This document shows, piece by piece, positions 1 to 7,261 of a DNA stretch of 12,513 nucleotides; position 1 is the stretch's first letter; each line of letters opens with the position of its first letter. A program made the translations under genes and the position numbers. A model generated the notes under the pieces. It did no database searches. It was not told the DNA's origin and saw only the letters and a program-made list of their open reading frames with translations. This DNA is from Pseudomonadota bacterium (GTDB taxonomy: Bacteria; Pseudomonadota; Alphaproteobacteria; Acetobacterales; Acetobacteraceae). The stretch covers positions 1 to 12,513 of the forward strand of contig JAJZCS010000033.1 of the NCBI GenBank assembly GCA_021829055.1, read 5' to 3'.

Positions 1-654
1 AATCTTGCCGCGCTGATCGCAGGAGGAGGATTACGAGAATGGCAAGAGAGTAAGGTCAGTACATGGCCGAGAGGGCCGTTACCTTCGGCTCCGCAGGGAA
101 TGGTACAGATGCACGCCGTTTATCGGCGCATCAAAATCGAAGTGCAACGAAATTCTCTGCTTAGGGAGGCGATGGTTACTCTTGGGGGGCCTGGATACGA
201 GAGTGATTGGCGCGTTGTAGACATCGAGCAAACCGCCAATGATGAATTGTTATTTACGCTCAAACCAATTTTTTCATTCGGCTTGCTTCCCCGCCTGATC
301 ACAGATGACAAAGAAGTTTATGGTGCCCACGATAGTGTTTTGGATGCAGCGTTGAAATATGCTCCCGTACCTGTGGTCGATGTTTGTCGGGAAGCATCAT
401 TTGCCGTTTTGCGGAAAAAATTTTGCGACGCGGCGGATCTCGGTGCCCTTATCGGTAGAATTCCAGAAGATCTGGTCATGGTCCGGTCGGCCGCAAGCAT
501 CATCAACCGTCTTCATCCGAGAGGAAAGCTGGCTGAACAAATCAGACAGGAAGCGAAGGGGAAACCACTTCGGCCTGTAATCGACGACGATGCGGCACTT
601 GCTGTTCGTCTCTTCGGGTTTCTCTTGGTTGAATTAGGGTTTGCCAAGGCGTAG
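1..654 (+). CDS. Unrecognised protein, partial at the left edge
   Basis: The frame is open from base 1 with no stop until the TAG at 652-654, so the true start is probably outside the window. The first in-window ATG is at 100 and a second at 109, which would give about 184 or 181 residues. Neither has a well-placed ribosome binding site: an AGGGA directly abuts the ATG at 100 and lies about 9 bases before the ATG at 109. I do not recognise the family. The protein is soluble-looking, with no signal peptide or membrane segment, and its second half looks helical, ending in a hydrophobic helix (RLFGFLLVELGF). The DNA is visibly more AT-rich than the resolvase beside it, which suggests a separate origin. 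It converges on the resolvase gene with 36 bases between the stops. Confidence 0.55.
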   Translation, partial: NLAALIAGGGLREWQESKVSTWPRGPLPSAPQGMVQMHAVYRRIKIEVQRNSLLREAMVTLGGPGYESDWRVVDIEQTANDELLFTLKPIFSFGLLPRLITDDKEVYGAHDSVLDAALKYAPVPVVDVCREASFAVLRKKFCDAADLGALIGRIPEDLVMVRSAASIINRLHPRGKLAEQIRQEAKGKPLRPVIDDDAALAVRLFGFLLVELGFAKA

Positions 655-661
655 CGTGTAT

Positions 662-679
662 CAAAAATCAAGATTTTTG
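662..679. terminator. Inverted repeat between convergent genes
   Basis: Perfect 8-base arms, CAAAAATC at 662-669 and GATTTTTG at 672-679, are separated by only 2 bases. They lie in the 36-base gap between the stops of two convergent genes. The A/T runs in the arms could serve as a U-tract in either direction, so a bidirectional terminator is plausible, but the stem is AT-rich and weak. Confidence 0.4.
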
Positions 680-690
680 GAAATGACGTA

Positions 691-1281
691 TCACATCTCA
701 AGGGAGTTCGTTCCCAACGCCCGGTAGAGCGTTGCCCGATGGACGCCCAGCAAGCGAGCAACCTCGGCTACGGGCTTGCCGTCCCCCTCGATGAGCTGCC
801 GGGCGTGACCGATCTGCTCGGCCGAGAGAGAAGGGCGGGGACCAAAGCGCACCCCGCGGGCCTTGGCCGCGATCCGGCCGGCGCTGGTGCGCTCCACGAT
901 CAGGGACCGCTCGAAATCCGCTATGCCGGCAAACACGGTCAGCACCATGCGTCCGGCCGGCGTTGTCGTGTCGGCCCAAGGCTCGGCCAGTGACCGCAGT
1001 CCCGCGCCCGCCTCCTTGATGCGTTCGGCGATCTCCAAGAGGTCACGGGTGGAGCGAGCGAGCCGATCCAGGCGCGTCACCGTTACCACGTCGCCGGCGC
1101 GCAAATGGTCGAGCAGCCGCCCCAGCTCAGGCCGGCCGCGCTTCGCCCCACTGACCTTTTCCTCGAAGACGCGGGTGCAGCCGGCTTCGCGCAGCATGAC
1201 GCGCTGCTGGACGAGGTCCTGGCCCTGGGTGGACACGCGGGCATAGCCGATCAGCGGGCCGGCAGGGGGCTTCTTGGGCAT
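691..1281 (-). CDS. Serine recombinase (resolvase/invertase family)
   Basis: A 196-aa small serine recombinase of normal length for the Tn3/gamma-delta resolvase and invertase family. Visible features: YARVST at 13-18 with the nucleophile Ser17 and Arg15; the LDRLARS motif at 71-77 with Arg73 and Arg76 matching the conserved active-site arginines; the long E-helix around 110-140; and a C-terminal helix-turn-helix at about 168-188 (VAEVARLLGVHRATLYRAL). The family cuts and rejoins DNA through a 5'-phosphoserine link at paired res or inversion sites. The start is ATG at 1281, with an AGGTGAG sequence just upstream. No transposase or Tn3 terminal repeat is visible, and the gene faces a res-like site and shares a plasmid with repC and parA. 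The likely role is plasmid multimer resolution. Invertase activity cannot be excluded. Confidence 0.92.
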   Translation of the reverse strand: MPKKPPAGPLIGYARVSTQGQDLVQQRVMLREAGCTRVFEEKVSGAKRGRPELGRLLDHLRAGDVVTVTRLDRLARSTRDLLEIAERIKEAGAGLRSLAEPWADTTTPAGRMVLTVFAGIADFERSLIVERTSAGRIAAKARGVRFGPRPSLSAEQIGHARQLIEGDGKPVAEVARLLGVHRATLYRALGTNSLEM

Positions 1282-1290
1282 GGTCTCACC

Positions 1291-1461
1291 TGTCGCAGGT
1301 CATATCGCACGACTTTTTATACTAGCGACTAAGATATGCGACAATCCCCTGCTTCTGCCAGTTTTTGCCGATCTCCCTGTTTTTAAAGCGGATTTCGGAC
1401 TCGGCATCACACGGGAAAAGGAAACCCGACAAACCGTCGCATGTTTTACAAGTTATGCGAC
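1291..1461. promoter_or_regulatory. Candidate res site of the resolvase
   Basis: The gap upstream of the resolvase carries repeated TGTCGCA-like arms. GTCGCAT at 1436-1442 and ATGCGAC at 1455-1461 form a perfect 7-base inverted repeat spanning 26 bases, the size of a resolvase crossover subsite (site I). Nearer the gene are TGTCGCA at 1291-1297, TCGCAC at 1305-1310 and ATGCGACA at 1336-1343, which could make the accessory subsites II and III. One subsite well away from the gene and two close to it is the Tn3-type res plan. I infer the exact subsite limits; the arms themselves are seen directly. Confidence 0.65.
1316..1344 (-). promoter_or_regulatory. Resolvase promoter inside the res site
   Basis: On the minus strand TTGTCG (1339-1344) and TATAAA (1316-1321) are separated by exactly 17 bases, with a predicted start near 1309, about 28 bases before the ATG. 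The -35 box overlaps the TGCGACA arm at 1337-1343, so resolvase binding to res would be expected to repress its own gene, as known for Tn3-type systems. Confidence 0.55.
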
Positions 1462-1466
1462 ATTGA

Positions 1467-2237
1467 CTAGCGCGTCGCAACAATGAAGAAGCGGGGAAAA
1501 GGCAACAGTACAGTCCCGTCTGGCAATGTCGTGTAGGCGCTCTCTACGACCTTTCGATATTCTTCAAGGTATTCTGCTCGTTGTTGGTCATCTAGTGGCG
1601 CGAGGAACGGCCCCAAGGCACTCCCCTTGAACCATTCCACAACAGCGGACGCACCCCCAGCGAGCGGGTGATGATAAATCGTCCGCCAAACATCGACCCT
1701 CGTGCAGTGCTTCTTCAACAATCCGTAATACCAGTCTGCTCCTTCCAGAGATGTGCGAGACTCCAATGCTTTGCTAAGTTTCGCTGCCCATTTCTCGCTT
1801 AGCGCCACCTCCCGCATCAGCCGGTGCGCCGGTTCATCAAGATTGTCCGGCATCTGAACGGCGAGACTGCCGCCTGACGCGAGTTTGGCTATGAGCGACG
1901 GCAATAAGGTGGCGTGGTCAGGCACCCAATGAAGAACAGCGTTAGCCAAAATCACATCGAACGGGCCAGGATTGTTCCATGCTTCGATGCCAACAGTCTC
2001 AAAATGAACGTGTGGCAGGCGCTTGCGCGCCGCTTCGATCATATCGGGCGAATTGTCCAACCCGCTCACTGAGGCATCCGGAAAACGCGCAGCAAGAACT
2101 TCGGTCGAGTTGCCAGGCCCGCACCCTATATCCACGGCAGAACGAGCGTCGTTGGCCGGCACGGCCGTTAGCAAATCGCGCACCGGACGCGTGCGCTCAT
2201 CTTCGAATGTCACATATTGCTTGGCAGACCAGCTCAT
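1467..2237 (-). CDS. tam: Trans-aconitate 2-methyltransferase
   Basis: A 256-aa SAM-dependent methyltransferase that closely matches the Tam family along its whole length. It has motif I DIGCGPGNS at 36-44, the acidic LDNSP at 60-64, the ANAVLHWVPDH segment, LAVQMPDNLDEP, DVWRTIYHHPL and the ending FPRFFIVATR, all typical of Tam. Tam (EC 2.1.1.144) methylates trans-aconitate, a by-product that inhibits aconitase, in the cytosol. The ATG at 2237 overlaps the stop of the small gene upstream by four bases (ATGA), so the pair is probably translationally coupled. No strong ribosome binding site of its own is visible, which fits the coupling. A metabolic housekeeping gene on a plasmid is a little unusual. 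The 3' end runs to the edge of the res-like region. Confidence 0.9.
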   Translation of the reverse strand: MSWSAKQYVTFEDERTRPVRDLLTAVPANDARSAVDIGCGPGNSTEVLAARFPDASVSGLDNSPDMIEAARKRLPHVHFETVGIEAWNNPGPFDVILANAVLHWVPDHATLLPSLIAKLASGGSLAVQMPDNLDEPAHRLMREVALSEKWAAKLSKALESRTSLEGADWYYGLLKKHCTRVDVWRTIYHHPLAGGASAVVEWFKGSALGPFLAPLDDQQRAEYLEEYRKVVESAYTTLPDGTVLLPFPRFFIVATR

Positions 2238-2533
2238 CGCGCGCTTCTTTGACTAGTATTTGACGTTGGCGCTTCCTGCGCTGCTTTGAGCAAGGCGGCA
2301 CCTTTTTTGGTAAGCACAACAACGGTTTCTCCCCGCGCCGCACCCTTCTCGCGCTCCATATCGACAAGGCCATCGGTGGTTGCATCTTCCCAAGCGGACA
2401 GCCGGGGGCAGGACGTTCGCCAAGCATCCATTGTCTCGGCATATGTACGAGGTCGATCTGCGACCCAGGCCAAGAATTGCAATAAGTTCCCTACCTGCGA
2501 GGTGCTGGCTTCAATCATAGAGTTGCTGAACAT
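2234..2533 (-). CDS. Small winged-helix-like protein ahead of tam
   Basis: A 99-aa protein. The ATG at 2533 is chosen over a longer frame start at 2602 because an AAAGGAGG ribosome binding site lies 7 bases before it. The middle (DRPRTYAETMDAWRTSCPRLSAWEDA) followed by an ETVVVLTKKGAALL stretch looks like a helix-turn-helix with a beta wing, the layout of small winged-helix proteins. I recall similar uncharacterised proteins in alphaproteobacteria but can give no family name or function. It overlaps tam by four bases, so the two are co-transcribed; it could regulate the pair, but nothing seen shows this. Confidence 0.7.
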   Translation of the reverse strand: MFSNSMIEASTSQVGNLLQFLAWVADRPRTYAETMDAWRTSCPRLSAWEDATTDGLVDMEREKGAARGETVVVLTKKGAALLKAAQEAPTSNTSQRSAR

Positions 2534-2565
2534 GGATGCCCCTCCTTTGTTCAAAACACCTTTGA

Positions 2566-2596
2566 AGAATACGCCACACCGTGCGCATGGGGTCAA
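2566..2596 (-). promoter_or_regulatory. Weak promoter candidate for the small gene and tam
   Basis: On the minus strand a TTGACC hexamer (2591-2596) and TATTCT (2566-2571) lie 19 bases apart, about 30 bases before the ATG at 2533. The -35 box is good, but the spacing is long and the -10 box poor. Confidence 0.25.
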
Positions 2597-2654
2597 TCCC
2601 ACGCGTCAACGCAGCGATTTCGACCGGCATGGACGCTCCTTTCTTTACTCGGTC

Positions 2655-2756
2655 TCGGCCGAGGTCCGGCGGCGGCGCACCGAGGGGGCTACGCTCAAGG
2701 AATTGGCGCAGAGCTACAATGTCGGCCGTGCCACCATATCGAGGATCACAGGGTAA
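2655..2756 (+). pseudogene. Remnant of a serine recombinase C-terminus
   Basis: A 33-codon stretch reads as a recombinase C-terminal helix-turn-helix: SAEVRRRRTEGATLKELAQ, then SYNVGRATISRIT, with a stop at 2754-2756. This is the usual tail of resolvase/invertase proteins (compare the complete resolvase in this window, which ends with the related VAEVARLLGVHRATLYRAL). No catalytic domain precedes it: upstream the frame is the antisense of the small winged-helix gene and shows no YxRVS or LDR motif. It is therefore a 5'-truncated relic, lying tail to tail with the end of the OLD-like gene at 2762. It marks an old recombination junction beside the defence operon. Confidence 0.6.
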
Positions 2757-2761
2757 GCTAA

Positions 2762-4801
2762 TCAGTTGAACGGTGCCGCCTCTTTCGCGGCTATTCTACT
2801 ATGAGCCTGCCCGATCAGCTCGAACAACCGAATAAACTGATCGACCGAATGAGCAAGCAAAACCTTATCCGGCTCTTTCGCGATTTTTGACAGGAAGAGG
2901 CGTGCTGGTCGCGTTTTATAAAACTCAAGACCAACAGCGGCAAAAGCTGCTTCATATCGTTTTACGATGCGCGGAATGTTTGTATTCAGAGTTAGTTCTT
3001 TTCCCGTGAGTTCGGATTTATAACTCTCTCGTACCAAGGCATCGAACACCGTGGCATCGAGCAAATCTTCCATGTCGGCCTCAGTCGGCCTTTCACTTTC
3101 CGTGAACGCGGAGGATACAAAAAGCACACCGTCGTCACGGATCAATTTTGTTTTCACGAGTTCATCGCGTGTTGCCCGAGCCTGCTTTTCTTCATCGAGA
3201 AGCACCAAAACCCGCAGACGCTCAGAGGTCAGAAGGGAGACCATGTATCCGACTTTCTGCGCCCCGCCTGTTGGTGTGATCGTCATGGCTTTCGGTAGTC
3301 CAGTTTTTCCAACGCTGTGCAAATAAGCTGATACACTCGAAAGCATCCAATAGTCGGTTACACCCTCTACAATGAGATTATCAGAACCGACGAAAAGGCT
3401 TTGCGAAAGCGAAAAGCCAAGGGCCATTTGCAAGGGGAACAGCGTCCTCGAGTCGCCGGTTGGCGTGTCAGTCACCGTCGTGCCGTCATCTTGAGTGATG
3501 TTTACCGTGCGAATCGCGTCTATGGTTTCTGTTGGAACCATAAAAGGCGAATGTGTCGTGTAGATAATCTGGTTTTTGAAATCATCGTTGAAATGACGGA
3601 GTAGGTCCGCTTGAGAAAGCGCATGCAAATAAAGACCTGGCTCATCAAGCAGGAGAATCGCTTTGTCGGCCGAGCCACCATTACTCGTGTCTGCTGAAAA
3701 AGTGATATAGAACGAGAAAAACCATTTTAGACCACGGCTTCGCTCGTCAAGATTAACCTCAATGTCATAGAGCGAATTGGGATCAGCGACAAAGGTATCT
3801 AGGTGCTGCGCATCCGGGCTAAATCGCACCTTGAGCTGGCGATCTTTCCAGAGGCGACGCAGTTCACCCGTGACAACCGCACCGGCGCGGTTTGCAAGCT
3901 GATTTCGGGTTTCATGGTCACCCGCTGCGTGCAGCTCATTGAGCTGCTGTGGATCAAGACCCGCCACTTTGCACATCTTGGCGAAGTTATGATCAGCGGT
4001 GGTAAGCTGGTTCGAATTCTTCCGTGCTAGGTATTCTGTGATATTCTGGTGCCCGGTCAACTCTGGGTATTCATCAACATACACGAATATAGGTAGTCGG
4101 CCGACGGCCCAGGCCCGAGCTGAGGCCGCAGCTGGGTCATCGGCAATGATTGTGGCGGCGATGTCTTCCAGCTCCGTTATCAATCCATCTTCTCTATCGC
4201 CGAGCGCAATGCCAGTTCCAGCTAGTGTTCTTCGCAAGTTAGCCAGGCTGGGGCTTGCGGCGGCTGCCCATTCGGCTGCCACTGTATTCGATACGAGGTC
4301 CGTCGCAAATTTTTTGATAGCATCATTCGCTTGTTGCTTTGCGGGGTCTTCGAGTTTGTCCGCCGCAGCTTCAACTACGGGCTGAATCTTTCGAACACGC
4401 GCCGCTATTTCTGTAGGTACAAAACTAATTGGCTTCAGACCCTCGAACCCGACCCACCTCCGTTCAGCCTTATATCGGCGACCAATATCAACGTGGGTTA
4501 CACCAGCTGCGCGGGGAAAGAGCTTAATAAGCTCAGCCTGTTCAATTGTGTCCAGCTCCCAGGTTGTGCTCACGACCGGCGTGTCGTCGGTGCATTCATT
4601 GAGGCGTCTATGTCTTGGAAAATCTTTGATGGCCTTTAAGTCTTTCGGCCCACCAGGTGGATTGAGCGTGTGCAGGGCGAGGAGAAGATTTGACTTTCCA
4701 CTCTCATTCCGACCGACGATGCTGGTCAGTTTTTCGACCGTGACGGGGCCGCTGTCGTTGATCGAGCGAAAATTCGTAATTTGAAATTTTGTAAGTTTCA
4801 T
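2762..4801 (-). CDS. OLD-like AAA ATPase with TOPRIM-like domain
   Basis: A 679-aa protein of the SMC/ABC-type ATPase class. Walker A is GRNESGKS (30-37), a signature-like SRG is at 355-357, Walker B LLLDEP is at 383-388 and the H-loop TTHSP is at 415-419. A helical, coiled-coil-like insertion separates the two ATPase halves. After the ATPase comes a TOPRIM-like region: LIVEGVTD with Glu479, LVLLDEEK with Asp536, and the acidic [10 protein letters not shown] at about 573-582. This order is that of OLD-family nucleases, which use ATP-controlled DNA cleavage in phage defence. The second motif reads DEE rather than the usual DxD, so nuclease activity is not certain. Its ATG overlaps the endonuclease stop by four bases, so it is the last gene of the R-M operon. 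By eye parts of it (around 3500-3600) are much more AT-rich than the methyltransferase gene, which suggests later addition. Confidence 0.85.
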   Translation of the reverse strand: MKLTKFQITNFRSINDSGPVTVEKLTSIVGRNESGKSNLLLALHTLNPPGGPKDLKAIKDFPRHRRLNECTDDTPVVSTTWELDTIEQAELIKLFPRAAGVTHVDIGRRYKAERRWVGFEGLKPISFVPTEIAARVRKIQPVVEAAADKLEDPAKQQANDAIKKFATDLVSNTVAAEWAAAASPSLANLRRTLAGTGIALGDREDGLITELEDIAATIIADDPAAASARAWAVGRLPIFVYVDEYPELTGHQNITEYLARKNSNQLTTADHNFAKMCKVAGLDPQQLNELHAAGDHETRNQLANRAGAVVTGELRRLWKDRQLKVRFSPDAQHLDTFVADPNSLYDIEVNLDERSRGLKWFFSFYITFSADTSNGGSADKAILLLDEPGLYLHALSQADLLRHFNDDFKNQIIYTTHSPFMVPTETIDAIRTVNITQDDGTTVTDTPTGDSRTLFPLQMALGFSLSQSLFVGSDNLIVEGVTDYWMLSSVSAYLHSVGKTGLPKAMTITPTGGAQKVGYMVSLLTSERLRVLVLLDEEKQARATRDELVKTKLIRDDGVLFVSSAFTESERPTEADMEDLLDATVFDALVRESYKSELTGKELTLNTNIPRIVKRYEAAFAAVGLEFYKTRPARLFLSKIAKEPDKVLLAHSVDQFIRLFELIGQAHSRIAAKEAAPFN

Positions 4802-5535
4802 GAGCGGGCCGCCTCAGCCGCGATATGACCGGCAAAGCTTGTGATGAAGGTTTTCAGGCTGGTGAGTTCAGATAGATCGGTGAAATCGCCTGAGTCCGCC
4901 GCCGTGCGTGGCGACGCCATGACGGTTGCTGTCGTGTAGAGCCGTTCCTGTGTCAGCTTGCGGCACAGGATGTTGTAGCGCTCAAGATAAGAGGCGTTTT
5001 TGAAATCAGGGAATACATCGAAATGTGGCGAGCTGTCCCGCACGGGGCTGCGTGATCCCGGCGCATCTTCGACCAGCATCAGCCAGCCCACATAGGGGCG
5101 CGGAGCTTCGCCGAAGGCTCCTTCCCGGTATGCCGTCCAGAGATCGACGGCGGTGCCAAGCGCTTCCTCGGTTCGGTTGTTGAAATTGTTGCCGAATGAC
5201 GGGCCGACCTGCGATTTCAGTTCGAGTGCCGCCACCAGGCGGCCGTTGTTGATGATCAACAAATCCCACAGTTTTGTTGGACGGAAGAAGCCGGGGAGCG
5301 TGAGGACTTTGCGCCCTACCATCATGTGCGCATCGGTCAGACCGTTGCCACGGATCACGTCCTGAATAAGTGCCAGAAACCCATCCATGTTTTTACCACT
5401 TGTGACGCCGGCGCGCTCGCCTTGGTCGGAGCGCCCGAGTTCTTGCTGCTTTTGCACGGCAGCAGCCCGATTACCCCAGAACACTTTGACTGCTTCACGG
5501 GCCTTGGCTTCATAGTCGGCTAGATCAAGCGGCAT
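4798..5535 (-). CDS. PaeR7I/XhoI-family type II restriction endonuclease
   Basis: A 245-aa protein, the usual length of the PaeR7I family, whose known members cut CTCGAG. The core PD-(D/E)XK site is visible as LWDLLII (Asp91) and, after a short loop, ALELKSQVG (Glu105, Lys107). The flanking stretch [19 protein letters not shown] and the later [14 protein letters not shown] are family hallmarks. The ATG at 5535 is chosen over an in-frame TTG at 5541 because an AGGAG lies 6 bases before it. The start overlaps the methyltransferase stop by 11 bases and the stop overlaps the next gene by four, so endonuclease synthesis should be coupled to methylase translation. CTCGAG specificity is inferred from the family, not shown here. 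Confidence 0.93.
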   Translation of the reverse strand: MPLDLADYEAKAREAVKVFWGNRAAAVQKQQELGRSDQGERAGVTSGKNMDGFLALIQDVIRGNGLTDAHMMVGRKVLTLPGFFRPTKLWDLLIINNGRLVAALELKSQVGPSFGNNFNNRTEEALGTAVDLWTAYREGAFGEAPRPYVGWLMLVEDAPGSRSPVRDSSPHFDVFPDFKNASYLERYNILCRKLTQERLYTTATVMASPRTAADSGDFTDLSELTSLKTFITSFAGHIAAEAARS

Positions 5536-7258
5536 GAGCAACTCCTGGTTTGACTGCGAGTGCGAGCACTTCTGCCGGTGTCAGGTTGTAAAGGGCTGTC
5601 GTGGAGGCGTTGCAGCCTGCCGCATCGCGCAGCTTGCCAGCCTTGGTCAGATCGGTGCGCAACGAGGACGGGACATCCCTCCAGAGCGGTAGCCGAAGGC
5701 GGCGCAGATATTGCGCCTGAAAGCGTAGATACCCGCCCCGCATCTTTGTCGAGTAGAGTGTGATGAACATGCGCGTCACGTCGGACAGCATAACCGCCTG
5801 AAGGGCGTGCAGGTCCCAGGCCGTTGATGTCACAAAATACAGATTATGGTGCGGGTAAAGCTTGCCTGGCTCATAGACGATATGAGCTTGGCCCTTGATA
5901 TCGGGGATGAGCAGCTTCGGGACGTAGGTCAACTCGGGGTAAATTCGGTCGATGGTTCGATACCACCCGCGCGGGTTTTTCTTTGAGACATGCCGGCTCT
6001 TGATCGCCGCGCCGTGGCGCTCGAGGTAGGCCGCGAATTTGGGATAGTCATTGAGCGGCACGAGCTTGCCGTCAGGACCGAAGGGGTTGATAACGCCGAA
6101 ACCGCGCCATTTCACGGAGCCGGTTAGAATATCGCGCGTCATCGCCAGCGGCAGCTTGCGATCCGCTTCAACATCGAGGTCCTCGAAGGGACCAATGAAC
6201 ACCTGGTCAGCCCCCGTGGCGACACCGATACCAACCTTACAGCCGGCTTCTTCGATGGTAGGATAGGCGGTTTCCAGCCGGCGGATCAGACTCAGTTGAT
6301 CGGGAGCCTCGAGCATCCAGGGCTCGGCACCATTCGCCACGCAGGCAATTTCTGTAACTGTCCTGCCTTTCCGGAGCTTTGGCGCGGTCATGACCTTGGC
6401 GAGAGAACGTAGATGATCCGCGTCAATCGCGGGCCGAAAAGCAACACGAGTTGCACCTGGCTTGTCGCGGCCGACGACGATAATCGCTGGGTAGGCGATC
6501 ACGTCGGAGAGAAAGGCATCTGTGTCCACCATGTCGATAAAGCAGCGCAGGTGAAACTTGTCGGAGACGAAGCGCCGGAGAGGCCCGCCATAGCGGTTCT
6601 TCATCCAGCGATCGGCGCAGATGAAACCCAGCGCTCCACCGGGAGCCAGCAGGGTCAGCGACCGCTCGATGAAGGGCACATAGATGTCCGCGCGGTCATA
6701 GATCGTGGCGAAGCGCCGCCGGTATTCGGCCATCAGCGTGTCGGGGATTAGCTCCTGGCGCACATAAGGCGGGTTGCCGATAACATGGGTGAATCCAGCC
6801 TCGAGCGGGATCAACAGAAAGTCGCCTTGCCTCAGCCAAAGGTCGCAGAGCTTGGCGCTGGTGGTCGCTGAGAGACCATTAGCCTGGAGAGCCGTCAGCA
6901 CGAGCGCCCGTGTCTGATCGTAGCTGGTATGGTGGAGCTCGACAGCGAGGATGCAGTCCCTGAGATCCGCGAGGGCATCGCGTGTGTTGCCGACTTGGCG
7001 CTGATACGCCTCGAGTAGGCGATCGATGACAGGGGTCAGAAAATCGCCCAGCCCCATGGAGGGCTCGAGCACCCGAAACTTGTGCAGCGGCTTGTCCACC
7101 GTGTAGCCGGTGAGGTCGAGGATGAACTCCACCACCTCACGCCGGGTGAACACCGCGCCCCGACTTTCCGAGCCGGCCACCGCCATGGAGGCGATGGCCG
7201 CCTCGATCGGACAGAGACCCGGAAGGGCTCGCTGATGAGAGGCTGTATCAAAATCCAT
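5525..7258 (-). CDS. N6-adenine DNA methyltransferase of the XhoI-type system
   Basis: A 577-aa gamma-class N6-adenine methyltransferase (TaqI/Eco57I-like). It has a conserved N-terminal [19 protein letters not shown], the SAM-binding motif [12 protein letters not shown] at 64-73, an acidic AVELHH at 105-110 and the catalytic NPPY at 162-165 followed by VRQEL. The C-terminal half, from about 300, would be the target-recognition domain. Family knowledge says it methylates adenine in the site cut by the partner endonuclease, here expected to be CTCGAG. The ATG at 7258 begins 3 bases after the stop of the HTH-ImmA gene, and an AAAGGAG lies inside the end of that gene. It is the largest part of a five-gene operon. 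The gene itself holds five CTCGAG sites. Confidence 0.93.
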   Translation of the reverse strand: MDFDTASHQRALPGLCPIEAAIASMAVAGSESRGAVFTRREVVEFILDLTGYTVDKPLHKFRVLEPSMGLGDFLTPVIDRLLEAYQRQVGNTRDALADLRDCILAVELHHTSYDQTRALVLTALQANGLSATTSAKLCDLWLRQGDFLLIPLEAGFTHVIGNPPYVRQELIPDTLMAEYRRRFATIYDRADIYVPFIERSLTLLAPGGALGFICADRWMKNRYGGPLRRFVSDKFHLRCFIDMVDTDAFLSDVIAYPAIIVVGRDKPGATRVAFRPAIDADHLRSLAKVMTAPKLRKGRTVTEIACVANGAEPWMLEAPDQLSLIRRLETAYPTIEEAGCKVGIGVATGADQVFIGPFEDLDVEADRKLPLAMTRDILTGSVKWRGFGVINPFGPDGKLVPLNDYPKFAAYLERHGAAIKSRHVSKKNPRGWYRTIDRIYPELTYVPKLLIPDIKGQAHIVYEPGKLYPHHNLYFVTSTAWDLHALQAVMLSDVTRMFITLYSTKMRGGYLRFQAQYLRRLRLPLWRDVPSSLRTDLTKAGKLRDAAGCNASTTALYNLTPAEVLALAVKPGVAHAA

Positions 7259-7261
7259 GAA

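Noticed and set aside
863..1246. A 127-codon plus-strand frame within the resolvase region
   Set aside because: It is the antisense shadow of the resolvase catalytic domain, with low-complexity serine/arginine content.
691..1466. A Tn3-family transposon around the resolvase
   Set aside because: No transposase gene and no long GGGG-type terminal inverted repeats were seen, so the resolvase is treated as part of the plasmid backbone.
2286..2654. A full 156-codon plus-strand gene ending at 2756
   Set aside because: Most of it is antisense to the small winged-helix gene. Only the last 33 codons show recombinase homology, so it is called as a remnant.
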